Of a stretch of 64,000 bases of DNA, positions 8,932 to 18,302 are shown piece after piece. A program made the translations under genes and the position numbers. The notes below the pieces were generated by a model. The model worked only from the letters and a program-made list of their open reading frames with translations. It did not search any database and was not told the DNA's origin. The DNA is from 40-80 sp964503665 (GTDB lineage: Bacteria > Bacteroidota > Bacteroidia > Flavobacteriales_D > Crocinitomicaceae), in NCBI GenBank assembly GCA_964503665.1, contig CAZDAR010000005.1:1-64000 (forward strand). The letters run 5' to 3'. Every line of letters begins with the position of its first letter. The stretch's first letter is position 1.

Positions 8932-9366
8932 TTATTCAATCACTGCTCGTACAGCTGTCCAGCCTTTCGTGCTTTTTTCTTTCTCGAAACGAACTTTTTT
9001 ACCAATTCCTGGTACTCCAGTAATATTATTCTGATGAACAAAGAAGCTTTCACCATCTGGTGTTTTAATGAACCCATAACCTTTTGACTCATCGAAATAA
9101 TTCATCGTTCCTGTAAGGAATGGATCTATTTCTTCTTTATCTCTCTTTGGTATACCGATTTCAATATTCTTTGCCTTAATTTCTTTCTTATCCTTCGGAT
9201 CAGGTGGTGTATCACTTATAACTCCATTCACGTCAACATACGCAATCATACTTTCCCAACCTTCATTTGTTGTGTTTTCCTTACGGAATTCTCTTTTCGA
9301 TACTTTTTCTTTCTTCTTTTGTATCTTCTTTTTTTCTCTTTCTTTTTTGCTATAGGTTTCTGCCAT
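8932..9366 (-). CDS. Cold-shock-domain protein with charged N-terminal extension
   Basis: 144 aa. Residues 83-144 form a cold-shock domain with RNP1 (SKGYGFI) and RNP2 (SFFVHQNN), which bind single-stranded RNA/DNA. The first 30 residues are almost entirely Lys/Glu/Arg (KKEREKKKIQKKKEK) and probably form a basic helix; a linker of about 50 residues follows. This is longer than the compact 65-70 aa CspA type. It lies 14 nt downstream of a fatty acid desaturase on the same strand. The pair suggests a joint cold or membrane-fluidity response, which is inference. Confidence 0.88.
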   Translation of the reverse strand: MAETYSKKEREKKKIQKKKEKVSKREFRKENTTNEGWESMIAYVDVNGVISDTPPDPKDKKEIKAKNIEIGIPKRDKEEIDPFLTGTMNYFDESKGYGFIKTPDGESFFVHQNNITGVPGIGKKVRFEKEKSTKGWTAVRAVIE

Positions 9367-9380
9367 AATTTATTTTACTG

Positions 9381-10418
9381 TTAATTAATGCTTAAATTCT
9401 CTATTCTTCCAAGGGTACGTAATATTCTAATATGTCCTGCAATAGCAGAGAAAAGTGATTTATTAACATGATAAGGAGCGTTAAACTCTTTAGCCGTACG
9501 TTCTACAATCTTACCAATATTACGATAATGAACGTGGCAAATGTTTGGAAATAAATGGTGTTCTATTTGATTCGTCAATCCTCCAAGATACCAATAAAGG
9601 AGTTTATTTTTAGGAGCAAAATTACTTGTCGTTTCTAGTTGATGTAAATACCAATTTGAATTCATTTGCTCATTTTCATCTGGTTGTGGGAATTGTAAAT
9701 TTGGTACAACATGTGCCAATTGAAACACTGTGCTCAATACAACTCCTACAATTACATGCATTAAAATGTAACCAAGAAGAATCCATAATGGTGAAAATGG
9801 AGCCATTATCATTGGTAAAACTAAAGAGTACATAAAGTAAAATAATTTCGAAGGAATTAATTTCAACACATGTAGATGATATTCTCTTTTCGTTTGAATA
9901 AGTCCTTTTTTATAATAGTCTTTTGCTTTTAAAAAATCTTTTGCTGTTATCCACCAAAGCGTCAATATGGCATAAAAAGGCCAGATATACAGATGTTGAT
10001 AGCGATGAAATTTAAAACGTTTATCATAAGGAGAAAAACGGAATAAATACAATGGCGCATCGATATCTTCATCATGACCATGAATGTTCGTATAGGTATG
10101 ATGTAAGACATTGTGTTGCATTTTCCACATAGCGCTACTACATCCAAGAAAGTCTAATGTGTGACTTAGAAAGTAACTCATGAAACGATTGTTGGTATAG
10201 GCTCCGTGATTAGCGTCATGCATAACGCCCATTCCTATCCCTCCCATTCCTAATGCGCTTACTACGTATAATAGAACAGCAATGAGAGGAGATTCAATAA
10301 GACCAAAACACAGAAGTCCAATAGGAACTGTGTAAAGTGTTAACATCACGAATGTTTTTAAAATCATGTTGATATTTGCTCGCTTACTAGCCTTATTCAT
10401 CTTAAAATATAAGTTCAC
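9381..10418 (-). CDS. Membrane fatty acid desaturase (acyl-CoA/acyl-lipid type)
   Basis: Integral-membrane di-iron desaturase that introduces a cis double bond into acyl chains. All three histidine boxes are present: H67-D-A-N-H71, H102-N-V-L-H106-H107, and Q284-I-E-H287-H288, the last being the variant of front-end/linoleoyl-CoA-like desaturases. Membrane segments lie near residues 18-62 and 190-235. The given start is GTG at 10418. The frame is open further upstream to about 10490 and encodes HLQFSQTLEKEFTKTLKRRVNLYF, which resembles the usual N-terminus of this family, but the only start-like codons there are ATC at 10479-10481 and ATT at 10488-10490. It is followed by the cold-shock protein gene. 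Confidence 0.92.
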   Translation of the reverse strand: MNLYFKMNKASKRANINMILKTFVMLTLYTVPIGLLCFGLIESPLIAVLLYVVSALGMGGIGMGVMHDANHGAYTNNRFMSYFLSHTLDFLGCSSAMWKMQHNVLHHTYTNIHGHDEDIDAPLYLFRFSPYDKRFKFHRYQHLYIWPFYAILTLWWITAKDFLKAKDYYKKGLIQTKREYHLHVLKLIPSKLFYFMYSLVLPMIMAPFSPLWILLGYILMHVIVGVVLSTVFQLAHVVPNLQFPQPDENEQMNSNWYLHQLETTSNFAPKNKLLYWYLGGLTNQIEHHLFPNICHVHYRNIGKIVERTAKEFNAPYHVNKSLFSAIAGHIRILRTLGRIENLSIN

Positions 10419-10490
10419 TCTTCTTTTTAAGGTTTTTGTGAACTCTTTTTCGAGCGTCTGAGAAAATTGTAGATGTTTGATATGTTTAAT

Positions 10491-10981
10491 CTTTAAATTA
10501 ATATTCCGTCGAGTGTCTAGTAATTTACGATCTAATTACCTCTCTTTCTTTTTAGCAAAGGGAAATACTCATAATCGTAATAAATAAAATGGTTGAAAAA
10601 GAAAGGAAAAAACAATAATTTGTTCTTAGTCTAAACTAAATTCTAGCACCAATTCGTTTAATAGAGCACTATTTTATTATTATACAAAAGTAGTCTATTT
10701 TTTTCAATTTACGAAATAATCCTTGAAATAGTTCGCTTTATAAAATACAGTGCTGAACATTATTCTGATGGTTATCTAAAATGGTAATAGTAAAACGTTT
10801 AGCAAATAAGGGGTTGATTTTTCAGTGGTTAATTAGCACTGAGTATTGACGGTCAATGCTTTAGTCGAAAGAACATTGTATAACCTTCAATTTAAATCTA
10901 CGACAACTCTCTCCAGAAACATTCAATTTCGACTAAAATCATCTCTACTTGATAGCTTTTCCCCTATTGGATGATAACAAT
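10491..10981. other. Gene-free 0.49-kb region between desaturase and arginine decarboxylase
   Basis: No credible reading frame. A reverse-strand -7-like box TACTTTTG lies at 10685-10692, without a good -33. The part near arginine decarboxylase (10820-10940) is rich in inverted repeats: CAGTG/CACTG at 10823-10841, ATTGAC-G-GTCAAT at 10845-10857, and the 11-bp pair listed separately. It could hold the desaturase promoter and leader plus the 3' end of the decarboxylase transcript. Confidence 0.5.
10860..10937. repeat. 11-bp perfect inverted repeat in intergenic region
   Basis: TTTAGTCGAAA (10860-10870) and its exact reverse complement TTTCGACTAAA (10927-10937) enclose 56 nt. The similarity continues imperfectly inside the arms (AACATTG against AACATTCAA). 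The loop is too long for an ordinary terminator. Confidence 0.5.
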
Positions 10982-12376
10982 TTAATAACCCAAAATTCTT
11001 AAATAATCCTCAGCAGTTTGTTCTTCTGAGAAAATACTGGTTTGAATTTTACCATTATCATCTCGTTGAATTAAAATATGTTTTGGCTCTGGAATTAAAC
11101 AGTGTTTCAAACCTCCAAAACCACCAATTGTCTCTTGATATGCTCCTGTGTTAAAGAAGCCGATATAAAGTGGATTGTTTTTATTGAATTTTGGAAGGTA
11201 AATGGCATTTGAATGCTGCTCAGAGTTATAATAATCATCACTATCACACGTCAACCCTCCTAGTAAAACGCGCTCATAATCATCATTCCAACCGTTAATT
11301 GGTAGCATAATGAAACGTTTATTAATCGCCCAGGTGTCTGGTAGGTTGGTCATGAAAGATGAGTCAATCATATTCCATTTCTCTCTATCGTTTTGTTGTT
11401 TTTGATGTAATACTTTGAAAATAGCACCGCCACTTTCACCTACTGTAAATGATCCAAATTCAGTTAATATATTGGGCTCTGGAATCTCGTTTTGGGCGCA
11501 TGTATTCTTGATTTGTGTTAAAATTTCTTTCACCATATAGGCATAATCGAAATCAAACGCTAAAGATTGCTTAATCGGAAATCCTCCTCCTAAATTCAGA
11601 TACTCTAAATCAGGACAAAGCTTCTTTAAATCACAATAAACACGTAATACTTTGGCTAATTCGTTCCAGTAATAAGCATTGTCATTGAGCCCTGTATTAA
11701 TAAAGAAGTGTAGCATCTTGACTTTTACACGTGGATTTTCGTTTAAAATTGCTTTGTATAAAGGAACAATATCTCTATATCGTATTCCTAAACGAGAGGT
11801 GTAGAACTCAAATTTAGGTTCTTCTTCTGATGCTATACGAATACCAATGTTTAAATCAATGTCTTCATCTAGTCTAAGAAGATCTTGGATTTCTTGTGTA
11901 TTGTCAATAATAGGAATGACATTTAAATCCGTTTCTTTAATTAAGCTAATAATATTATCGATATACTGCTTTGGCTTGTAGCCATTACAAATAATATATC
12001 TCCCAGAAGTCAGTTTTCCTGAATTATAAAGATTCTTGACAATATCAATATCAAAAGCGGAAGATGTTTCAATGTGAACATCATTCTTTAAAACTTCGTT
12101 TAAAACAAAAGAGAAATGAGAGCTTTTAGTACAATAAGAATAATAATAATTACCCGTATACCCAATATGATTCATGGCTTCTCTAAACCATCCTTTTGCT
12201 CGCTGAATATTATATGAGATTTGTGGTAAGTAATTAAACTTTAGTGGCGTTCCATATTGTTGAATTAAATCCATTAAATCAATCCCATGAAAAATTAAAT
12301 TATCATTATTCAAATTAAATTCATCTTGAGGGAAATCAAATGTCTGGTCAATTAAATCAAAATACTTCGTTCTCAT
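10982..12376 (-). CDS. speA: Arginine decarboxylase, PLP fold III, flavobacterial type
   Basis: Decarboxylates arginine to agmatine in polyamine synthesis. This is the short (464 aa) fold-III family of Flavobacteriia rather than the large E. coli SpeA. The PLP lysine is probably Lys84 (YCTKSSH). Other family landmarks are HIETSSAFDIDIV, YIICNGYK, SRLGIRY, LHFFINTGL, LNLGGGFP (phosphate-binding glycines), TEFGSFTVGESGG, and GGLTCDSDD with the cross-dimer active-site Cys-Asp. Assignment to arginine rather than another basic amino acid is by recognition of the family. No agmatinase gene is adjacent. Confidence 0.88.
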   Translation of the reverse strand: MRTKYFDLIDQTFDFPQDEFNLNNDNLIFHGIDLMDLIQQYGTPLKFNYLPQISYNIQRAKGWFREAMNHIGYTGNYYYSYCTKSSHFSFVLNEVLKNDVHIETSSAFDIDIVKNLYNSGKLTSGRYIICNGYKPKQYIDNIISLIKETDLNVIPIIDNTQEIQDLLRLDEDIDLNIGIRIASEEEPKFEFYTSRLGIRYRDIVPLYKAILNENPRVKVKMLHFFINTGLNDNAYYWNELAKVLRVYCDLKKLCPDLEYLNLGGGFPIKQSLAFDFDYAYMVKEILTQIKNTCAQNEIPEPNILTEFGSFTVGESGGAIFKVLHQKQQNDREKWNMIDSSFMTNLPDTWAINKRFIMLPINGWNDDYERVLLGGLTCDSDDYYNSEQHSNAIYLPKFNKNNPLYIGFFNTGAYQETIGGFGGLKHCLIPEPKHILIQRDDNGKIQTSIFSEEQTAEDYLRILGY

Positions 12377-12426
12377 TTATTACTGCAATTTATTATTGGT
12401 TGAATATTTATACTTATACTTCAAAA

Positions 12427-13893
12427 TTACTGTAATGTTACCAAAACATTCATAAATTTTTGAACATACAGTTTTGCTTGATAATTGGTACAGTTGTAAT
12501 TGTTTAAAACGATAGCGAAAGATAACTCCCTACCCGAGGTTGTCGTTGCATAACCTGCGTACGATTTAATTCTTCTCATAGTGCCACTTTTAGCGTGTAT
12601 CTTACCATGTGCCAATTGATTTTTACACACATCAGATAAAGTACCGCTCTCACCTGTCACAGGAAGCGATGAATAAAAAGAAGTGTAATTTGTACTTTTA
12701 TACATGAAATTCAAAAGAGAACATAAATGTGAAACACTCAGTGCATTCGAACGAGACAACCCACTTCCATCCATTAAAAAGAGTCCTTTTGATGGAATTG
12801 ATTTCTGCCAAAAAATGGCTTCCTCCTTCATTCCATTATCGTGTGAACCATCGCCGTTTTTGTAATAACCTAAAAGACAAGTTAATTGTTCTGCAAACAT
12901 ATTCACACTATGCATATTCGTCCAATTAATAATTTGAGAAATCGTAGCACCTTTATACGTAAAAAGTAATGGAAATTGACTATATCTATTTTTGTCTAAT
13001 TTATTTTCAAATAGCAAGTTCCGCGCACAAACGACACTATCCGAAATAGTAATTCCAGCTTGTTGAAGTGTGTTTTTAAACTCATACGCCACTTGAAATT
13101 CAGGATCAGGTAAACTACCACGAATCGTTATCATAGTTGATTTTTGCAAGGTTCCTATTCCAATTCTCTCGTTTTGATAAGGCGCTCCATAGATATATGA
13201 ATTATCGCCTGTTACATTTGCCGCGGTGATATAATTAAAAAACTTTAGACCTGGAACCTCTGGCGTCATTTTTGTCACTGTTGCTGGAGTACCCCAAACA
13301 CCCGTTTGCATTCTGAAAGTTAACACATTATCAAAAATCGATAACCCAGAAGGATAAGCTCCGTAAGCATTTCCTATATCCGACCAACTCCAGCCATCTG
13401 GACATCCCTTGTAACCAAATTCAGAAGCATCGCCAATGATTGCTCCCGTTATTTTAGTGATTCCTTTTGCTCTAATTGAATCACTCCATACTTTCAAGAA
13501 ATCACGACTTTCAACTGTCTTAGATGTTGTATATTTACTTCCAAGTGTAGGATCTCCACCTCCACGAATCCAAATATTTCCGTATAAAATACTATCTTTA
13601 ACCTCTCCGTCAATATAAAAACGTGTTTCTAATTGTTTGTCTCCTAAAAGGGAAATAGCTGCAGCAGTTGAAAATAATTTTGTCGTCGATGCAGTAGCAA
13701 TAGAAAAATGGTCGTTTAAGCCATAGATTTTTTCGCCCGTTTTTGAATCATAAACAGCAACAGAAACCATAGCATTTGAAAAATTAGTATTTTGAGCAAT
13801 ATCTGTTACTGTTTTCTCTAAGTTATTAACTTGAGCAAATGTAATATAATGGAGAAAAAAAAGAATTAAAGTAAGTATGTATTTTATATTCAT
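12427..13893 (-). CDS. dacB: D-alanyl-D-alanine carboxypeptidase/endopeptidase, PBP4 (S13) family
   Basis: Periplasmic penicillin-binding protein that trims or cleaves peptidoglycan cross-bridges. A signal peptide occupies residues 1-20 (LTLILFFLHYITFAQ). All three catalytic motifs are present: Ser69-x-x-Lys72, Ser329-Val-Asn331 and Lys435-Ser-Gly437. At 488 aa it has the usual length, including the insert domain between the first two motifs. It is transcribed away from the exopolysaccharide operon, and the two start regions share a divergent promoter region with back-to-back -7 boxes. Confidence 0.95.
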   Translation of the reverse strand: MNIKYILTLILFFLHYITFAQVNNLEKTVTDIAQNTNFSNAMVSVAVYDSKTGEKIYGLNDHFSIATASTTKLFSTAAAISLLGDKQLETRFYIDGEVKDSILYGNIWIRGGGDPTLGSKYTTSKTVESRDFLKVWSDSIRAKGITKITGAIIGDASEFGYKGCPDGWSWSDIGNAYGAYPSGLSIFDNVLTFRMQTGVWGTPATVTKMTPEVPGLKFFNYITAANVTGDNSYIYGAPYQNERIGIGTLQKSTMITIRGSLPDPEFQVAYEFKNTLQQAGITISDSVVCARNLLFENKLDKNRYSQFPLLFTYKGATISQIINWTNMHSVNMFAEQLTCLLGYYKNGDGSHDNGMKEEAIFWQKSIPSKGLFLMDGSGLSRSNALSVSHLCSLLNFMYKSTNYTSFYSSLPVTGESGTLSDVCKNQLAHGKIHAKSGTMRRIKSYAGYATTTSGRELSFAIVLNNYNCTNYQAKLYVQKFMNVLVTLQ

Positions 13894-13942
13894 TTAAAAG
13901 ATATTTGATTTTTAGGAGATTAATTCCTTCATATTGTTGATG

Positions 13943-13967
13943 CAAAGTTATAAAACAATTAACTTTG
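13943..13967. promoter_or_regulatory. Back-to-back divergent -7 boxes (dacB / polysaccharide operon)
   Basis: CAAAGTTA (13943-13950; TAACTTTG on the reverse strand) and TAACTTTG (13960-13967) form a perfect inverted repeat with a 9-nt spacer. The forward box has a TTG at 13937-13939, 20 nt upstream, which is a near-ideal Bacteroidetes promoter. That TTG overlaps the zone read by the reverse promoter, so the two probably compete. Confidence 0.65.
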
Positions 13968-13986
13968 TGCAGCCAAATATCCGCTA

Positions 13987-15165
13987 ATGATAAGAATTTT
14001 ACGAATTGTTAACCGTTTTAATATTGGCGGGCCCACTTATAATGCTACTTTTCTAACTCGTTACCTTTCAGATGAGTTTGAGACGTTATTAATTGGTGGA
14101 CTCCCCGAAGAAGGGGAAGCAGACTCGTTGTATATCTTAAAAGAATACGGTGTTGATCCGCTATTGATTCCGGAGTTAAAGCGCACACCCAATTTTAAAT
14201 CAGATTCAGAAGCTTATAAAAGAATAAAAAAGATAATCGAGGAATTTAAACCTGATATCGTTCATACTCACGCCGCAAAAGCTGGAGCTATAGGACGTAG
14301 AGCAGCAAAATCATGTAATGTTCCTGTTATTGTTCATACATTTCATGGACATGTATTTCACTCCTACTTTGGTAAATCAAAATCCTACATCTTTAAAATT
14401 ATTGAAAGATACTTAGCGCATATATCAACAGGTATTGTTGCGATTAGTAATGAACAAAAGAATGAATTAGCTGGAGATTTTAATATCTGCAAGACAGATA
14501 AAATTCAAGTTATTCCTTTAGGTTTCGACTTAGAGAAATTTCATTTAAATGTTGCTATAAAAAGAGTTGAGACAAGATCTAAATATAATCTAACAGATAA
14601 TCAAACAGCTATCGCTATCGTTGGCAGGTTGGCTCCCATTAAAAATCACACCTTCTTTTTAGATGTGGTAGAAGAAATCCTTCAAGCAGTTAACCCTTGC
14701 GGTGTGAAGTTTTTTATTGTTGGAGATGGAGAACAAAAAGAAATAATTGAAGAAAGAGTTACGCTAATTAACGAAAAGTATGAAAGCCAACCTATTCTTA
14801 TGACTTCATGGATTAAAGATATTCCTTCCTTTAATGCAGGAATGGATATTATGTGTCTCACTTCTAAAAATGAAGGGACACCTGTTAGTCTAATAGAGGC
14901 CCAGGCAGCAGGAGTTCCCATAATTTCTACAAATGTAGGTGGTGTGAAAGATATTGTTGACGAGGGCAATACGGGATATATTGTTGAAAGTCAAAGTGCA
15001 TTCGTTGAAAAATTGTTATTTTTGATTAAAAATAAAGAAATTCGAGAAAAAATGTCACAAAATGGTTGGAGTTACGTAAAGGATAAATTCCATTATACCC
15101 GTTTAGTGAAAGACACTGAAGCGTATTATCGAAAATTATTAAAAACAAAAGGTATAAAGTGCTAA
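13987..15165 (+). CDS. GT4-family glycosyltransferase (exopolysaccharide)
   Basis: Retaining GT-B glycosyltransferase, 392 aa. The N-terminal acceptor domain begins with RIVNRFNIGGPTYNA (glycine-rich loop) and contains HTHAAKAGAIGR and HTFHGHVF. The C-terminal nucleotide-sugar domain has VGRLAPIKNH and the GT4 E-x7-E signature in EGTPVSLIEAQAAGVP. It probably adds a sugar to a lipid-linked repeat unit at the cytoplasmic face; donor and acceptor are unknown. It is the first gene of a tight forward operon and its last codons overlap the Wza-like gene by 7 nt. Confidence 0.9.
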   Translation: MIRILRIVNRFNIGGPTYNATFLTRYLSDEFETLLIGGLPEEGEADSLYILKEYGVDPLLIPELKRTPNFKSDSEAYKRIKKIIEEFKPDIVHTHAAKAGAIGRRAAKSCNVPVIVHTFHGHVFHSYFGKSKSYIFKIIERYLAHISTGIVAISNEQKNELAGDFNICKTDKIQVIPLGFDLEKFHLNVAIKRVETRSKYNLTDNQTAIAIVGRLAPIKNHTFFLDVVEEILQAVNPCGVKFFIVGDGEQKEIIEERVTLINEKYESQPILMTSWIKDIPSFNAGMDIMCLTSKNEGTPVSLIEAQAAGVPIISTNVGGVKDIVDEGNTGYIVESQSAFVEKLLFLIKNKEIREKMSQNGWSYVKDKFHYTRLVKDTEAYYRKLLKTKGIKC

Positions 15166-15956
15166 AATACAAACATATACTATATATTCTAACCTTACTG
15201 ATATCACTTAGTTCATGTGGAATTAACAGCGATATTATGTTTCGTTCACCCAAAGGAGATAATTCAAACAAGCAATCAAAATATTATGAAATCGTCAGCC
15301 CTGATTCATTACCACGTGAAAGAGAAGAGGATTATCGATTAACAATAGATGATAGAATAACTCTTACCGTTTCGCCAAATGACGGGAAGCAAATAATTGA
15401 AAGTGTAACAAGTACTAGTCAAAGCACAACTTCTGGAGGAAATGTTTTCAGGGGTATTGAATATACCATTAGAACAGATGGTTTTATTAACTTACCTCTT
15501 ATAGGAGATGTTCGCTTAAATGGATTAACTATCAAACAAACGGAAGATACACTGAAAGCCCGATTTTCGGAATTTTATATTGATCCATTTATCATTGTGA
15601 AAGTCGTTAATAAGCGTGTGATTGTATTTCCTGGAGGCGGAGGTGATGCAAAAGTCGTTTATCTCAGTAACAACAACACGCGTTTGATGCAGGTTTTAGC
15701 AGAGGCAGGAGGCATTTCACAACGAGGAAAAGCGAAATCGATCAAATTAATGCGCTATGTAAATAATAAGCGAATGATTGTTCCTATAGATCTTTCTACA
15801 TTAGATGGATTAGCGTATGCAGACATCATCGTACAAGGAAACGATTATATTTATGTAGAACCAAACCCAAGAGTGATGCGTGAAGCACTCCAACAAGCAA
15901 CACCATTCTTCTCCTTTGTAACGTCGTTGTTATTATTTATCAATTACTTCAAATAA
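15159..15956 (+). CDS. Wza-like polysaccharide export lipoprotein
   Basis: Outer-membrane/periplasmic export component of Wzx/Wzy-type secretion. A lipoprotein signal peptide ends at Cys20 (ISLSSC). The N-terminal polysaccharide-export domain covers roughly residues 60-150 (DDRITLTV, TDGFINLPLIGDVRLNGLT, DPFIIVKVVNKRVIVFPG); an SLBB-like domain follows (MQVLAEAGGISQRGKAKSIKLMR) with a C-terminal hydrophobic helix. The start is a GTG overlapping the end of the glycosyltransferase gene, which implies translational coupling. Six nt later comes its usual partner, the Wzc-like kinase. At 265 aa it is shorter than E. coli Wza, as is common in Bacteroidetes. Confidence 0.9.
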   Translation: MLKYKHILYILTLLISLSSCGINSDIMFRSPKGDNSNKQSKYYEIVSPDSLPREREEDYRLTIDDRITLTVSPNDGKQIIESVTSTSQSTTSGGNVFRGIEYTIRTDGFINLPLIGDVRLNGLTIKQTEDTLKARFSEFYIDPFIIVKVVNKRVIVFPGGGGDAKVVYLSNNNTRLMQVLAEAGGISQRGKAKSIKLMRYVNNKRMIVPIDLSTLDGLAYADIIVQGNDYIYVEPNPRVMREALQQATPFFSFVTSLLLFINYFK

Positions 15957-15962
15957 ACTACT

Positions 15963-18302
15963 TTGAAAAACTACAGTCATATCAACAAAGAGTTTAACCC
16001 CCATATACTCAAAATAATTCTTAAACGCCATTGGTATTGGTTGATTATCATTCCTGCTATCTTCATTACCTTAGGTTTTCTCTACCTTAGATATACTAAA
16101 CCTGTTTATGAGTCTAGTGCTGTCATCCAAATTCAAAATGACGATCAAGGAAAGCAGATCTTAGAAATTGAAAATATTAATAATACAAAGAGCATACTAT
16201 CATCCAATATTGAACTTTTAAAATCCCCGGTTCTTCTTGAAAGTGCCATAAATAGGTTAAATCTCGATGTTTGTTTCTTTAATAAGGGAAATGTTATCAC
16301 TAGTCAAATTTATGGTGGAAATTCACTTTTCTATAAAGATTTGACTATAAAAGATTCAGCAATTATTGAGAAAAAAATCAGTGTAACTTATAACAACAAA
16401 GATACTAAGAGTTTTTTTGCTCATTATGAGCTTTCTGGGAAGAAATATTCGTATCCATTTTCAATTGGAGAAAAATTAATTACGCCTCACTTTGAGTTAA
16501 CATTAGATTGTAATAATGAATTTTTCGAACCTATCCGTGAGGGAAATATATACTTTGTTATTAAGAGTATAGGTTCACTAACAGCTCAATTTGGCCCGAA
16601 CTTGAAAATTGTACCTGTCAATCAAGAAGCACAAACGATTGATATACGATTTGAATCTGATAATGCTAGCTTAGCACATGATGTTGTTAGCGCAATAGTC
16701 GAAGAGTTCTTTGTTTTTGATGAATTATTAAAGAAAAAAAGTGCTGAAAACGTCATTAATTTTTTAAATAATCAACTCGACTCATTATCGAAAGAGTTAA
16801 ATATAGCCCGAGATAGTATCGTGTTTTTCCAACAAAGAAATAAATTAAATAACCCTGATAATGCTGCAGAACAATTAATTCAAAAATTAGATACCTTAGA
16901 TGATAATCTTTTTCAGCTGAGTAATAGATTGTCTATTCTTAAGAGTATTAAATCAAGAATCAATTCAGTTATTAATGAAGGTCAGTTAGAAGTCATCTTG
17001 ATTGAAATACAAAACGAAGAGTATGCTGGTACAATAGGAGGTCAAATAGGGGAGCTTAAAAAAATTATAGCAGACAGAGACCAATTATTAACACAAGTTC
17101 AAAAAAGCAATCCTGAAATAATTAACAAAGAAAAATTAATTCATCAAAAAATTAATGAGGTTAAAAAATCCATTGAGATTTTAGTGAGTAAACTAGAACG
17201 TTCCTATCAATTATCTAAAGACAAGAAAGCTTCATTAGAAGCAGATTATTTATTGATGCCTGAAAAGAAAATTGAATTTACACGATTGAAATCAACCGAG
17301 GAATTGTACGCTAAATACTATTCGATGTTGATGGAAAAGAAAACACAATATGCTATTTCAAACGCAGGTTATCAGCCAAGTAGTAGGGTCTTAAGTAAAG
17401 CGACCATAAATTCATCTCCTATAAAGCCAAACACAACAATGATTTATGCGTTGTGTGCTTTCTTAGGAATAGTAATTGGATTTATCATACTTGCAGTTAA
17501 ATATGTTTTTTATAATGTAATAGATACAAAAAAAGATATTGAGCAACTCCTTCATGGAAAAGTAAATATTATTGGGGAAATTCCTCAGGTAACTATGAGC
17601 TCTGAACACTCATTGATAAAAGTGAAGAAGAATAAGGCTACACGATTATCGGAAATCCTAAGAAATCTTCGCTCAAATATTCAATTTATAAATTCTAATT
17701 ACAAAACCATTTCTGTCTCTTCAACAGTTTCTGGAGAAGGAAAAACATTTGTTACTTTAAATCTTTCCGCTATTATTGCTCACTCTGGTAAAAAAGTAAT
17801 TTTAATTGATTTGGATTTGCGGAAACCGAAAATTCATCTTGGGTTTAATACCACCAATATTACTGGTGTTTCAAATTATCTAGCCAATCAAAATACTTTA
17901 GATGAATGCATCAAACATACGGAAATAGAGAATTTGGATTTAATGACCGCAGGTACTATACCTCCAAATCCAAGTGAATTAATTTTAAAAGCCGAATTTG
18001 ACAAGCTCATCGTTGAGTTAAGTCAACGCTATGATGTTATTATCATGGATACACCTCCAGTAGGAATTGTTTCAGATGGTATTCCTATTATGTCAAAAGT
18101 AGATGTTCCGATTTATGTTTTCAGAGCAGGGTATTCAAAACGAGAGTACACTATACAAACTAGTGAAATTATTCACTTATTAAAGCTAAAATCAATTAAC
18201 GTTATTCTTAATGGCGTAAAAAACAATAGTGGGTCTATTTATGGCTCCTATGGAAGAAATAATTACTATGTGAAAAATTATTATATCGACGAAGAAGAAT
18301 GA
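15963..18302 (+). CDS. Wzc-like polysaccharide co-polymerase / tyrosine autokinase
   Basis: Inner-membrane BY-kinase controlling polysaccharide chain length and export. Order: N-terminal Wzz domain with TM near residues 25-45, long coiled coil (about 255-460, including the GNVR-like tail before TM2), TM2 near 490-512, and a cytoplasmic kinase. Walker A lies near residue 590 (SGEGKT), Walker A' near 615 (LIDLDLRKP) and Walker B near 690 (IIMDTPP). The last 20 residues hold a tyrosine cluster (YGSYG, NNYYV, KNYYI), the expected autophosphorylation tail. The frame starts at TTG 15963, 6 nt after the Wza-like stop; the N-terminus KNYSHINKEFNPHILKIILKRHW suits the family. It overlaps rfbC by 4 nt. 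Confidence 0.93.
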   Translation: MKNYSHINKEFNPHILKIILKRHWYWLIIIPAIFITLGFLYLRYTKPVYESSAVIQIQNDDQGKQILEIENINNTKSILSSNIELLKSPVLLESAINRLNLDVCFFNKGNVITSQIYGGNSLFYKDLTIKDSAIIEKKISVTYNNKDTKSFFAHYELSGKKYSYPFSIGEKLITPHFELTLDCNNEFFEPIREGNIYFVIKSIGSLTAQFGPNLKIVPVNQEAQTIDIRFESDNASLAHDVVSAIVEEFFVFDELLKKKSAENVINFLNNQLDSLSKELNIARDSIVFFQQRNKLNNPDNAAEQLIQKLDTLDDNLFQLSNRLSILKSIKSRINSVINEGQLEVILIEIQNEEYAGTIGGQIGELKKIIADRDQLLTQVQKSNPEIINKEKLIHQKINEVKKSIEILVSKLERSYQLSKDKKASLEADYLLMPEKKIEFTRLKSTEELYAKYYSMLMEKKTQYAISNAGYQPSSRVLSKATINSSPIKPNTTMIYALCAFLGIVIGFIILAVKYVFYNVIDTKKDIEQLLHGKVNIIGEIPQVTMSSEHSLIKVKKNKATRLSEILRNLRSNIQFINSNYKTISVSSTVSGEGKTFVTLNLSAIIAHSGKKVILIDLDLRKPKIHLGFNTTNITGVSNYLANQNTLDECIKHTEIENLDLMTAGTIPPNPSELILKAEFDKLIVELSQRYDVIIMDTPPVGIVSDGIPIMSKVDVPIYVFRAGYSKREYTIQTSEIIHLLKLKSINVILNGVKNNSGSIYGSYGRNNYYVKNYYIDEEE

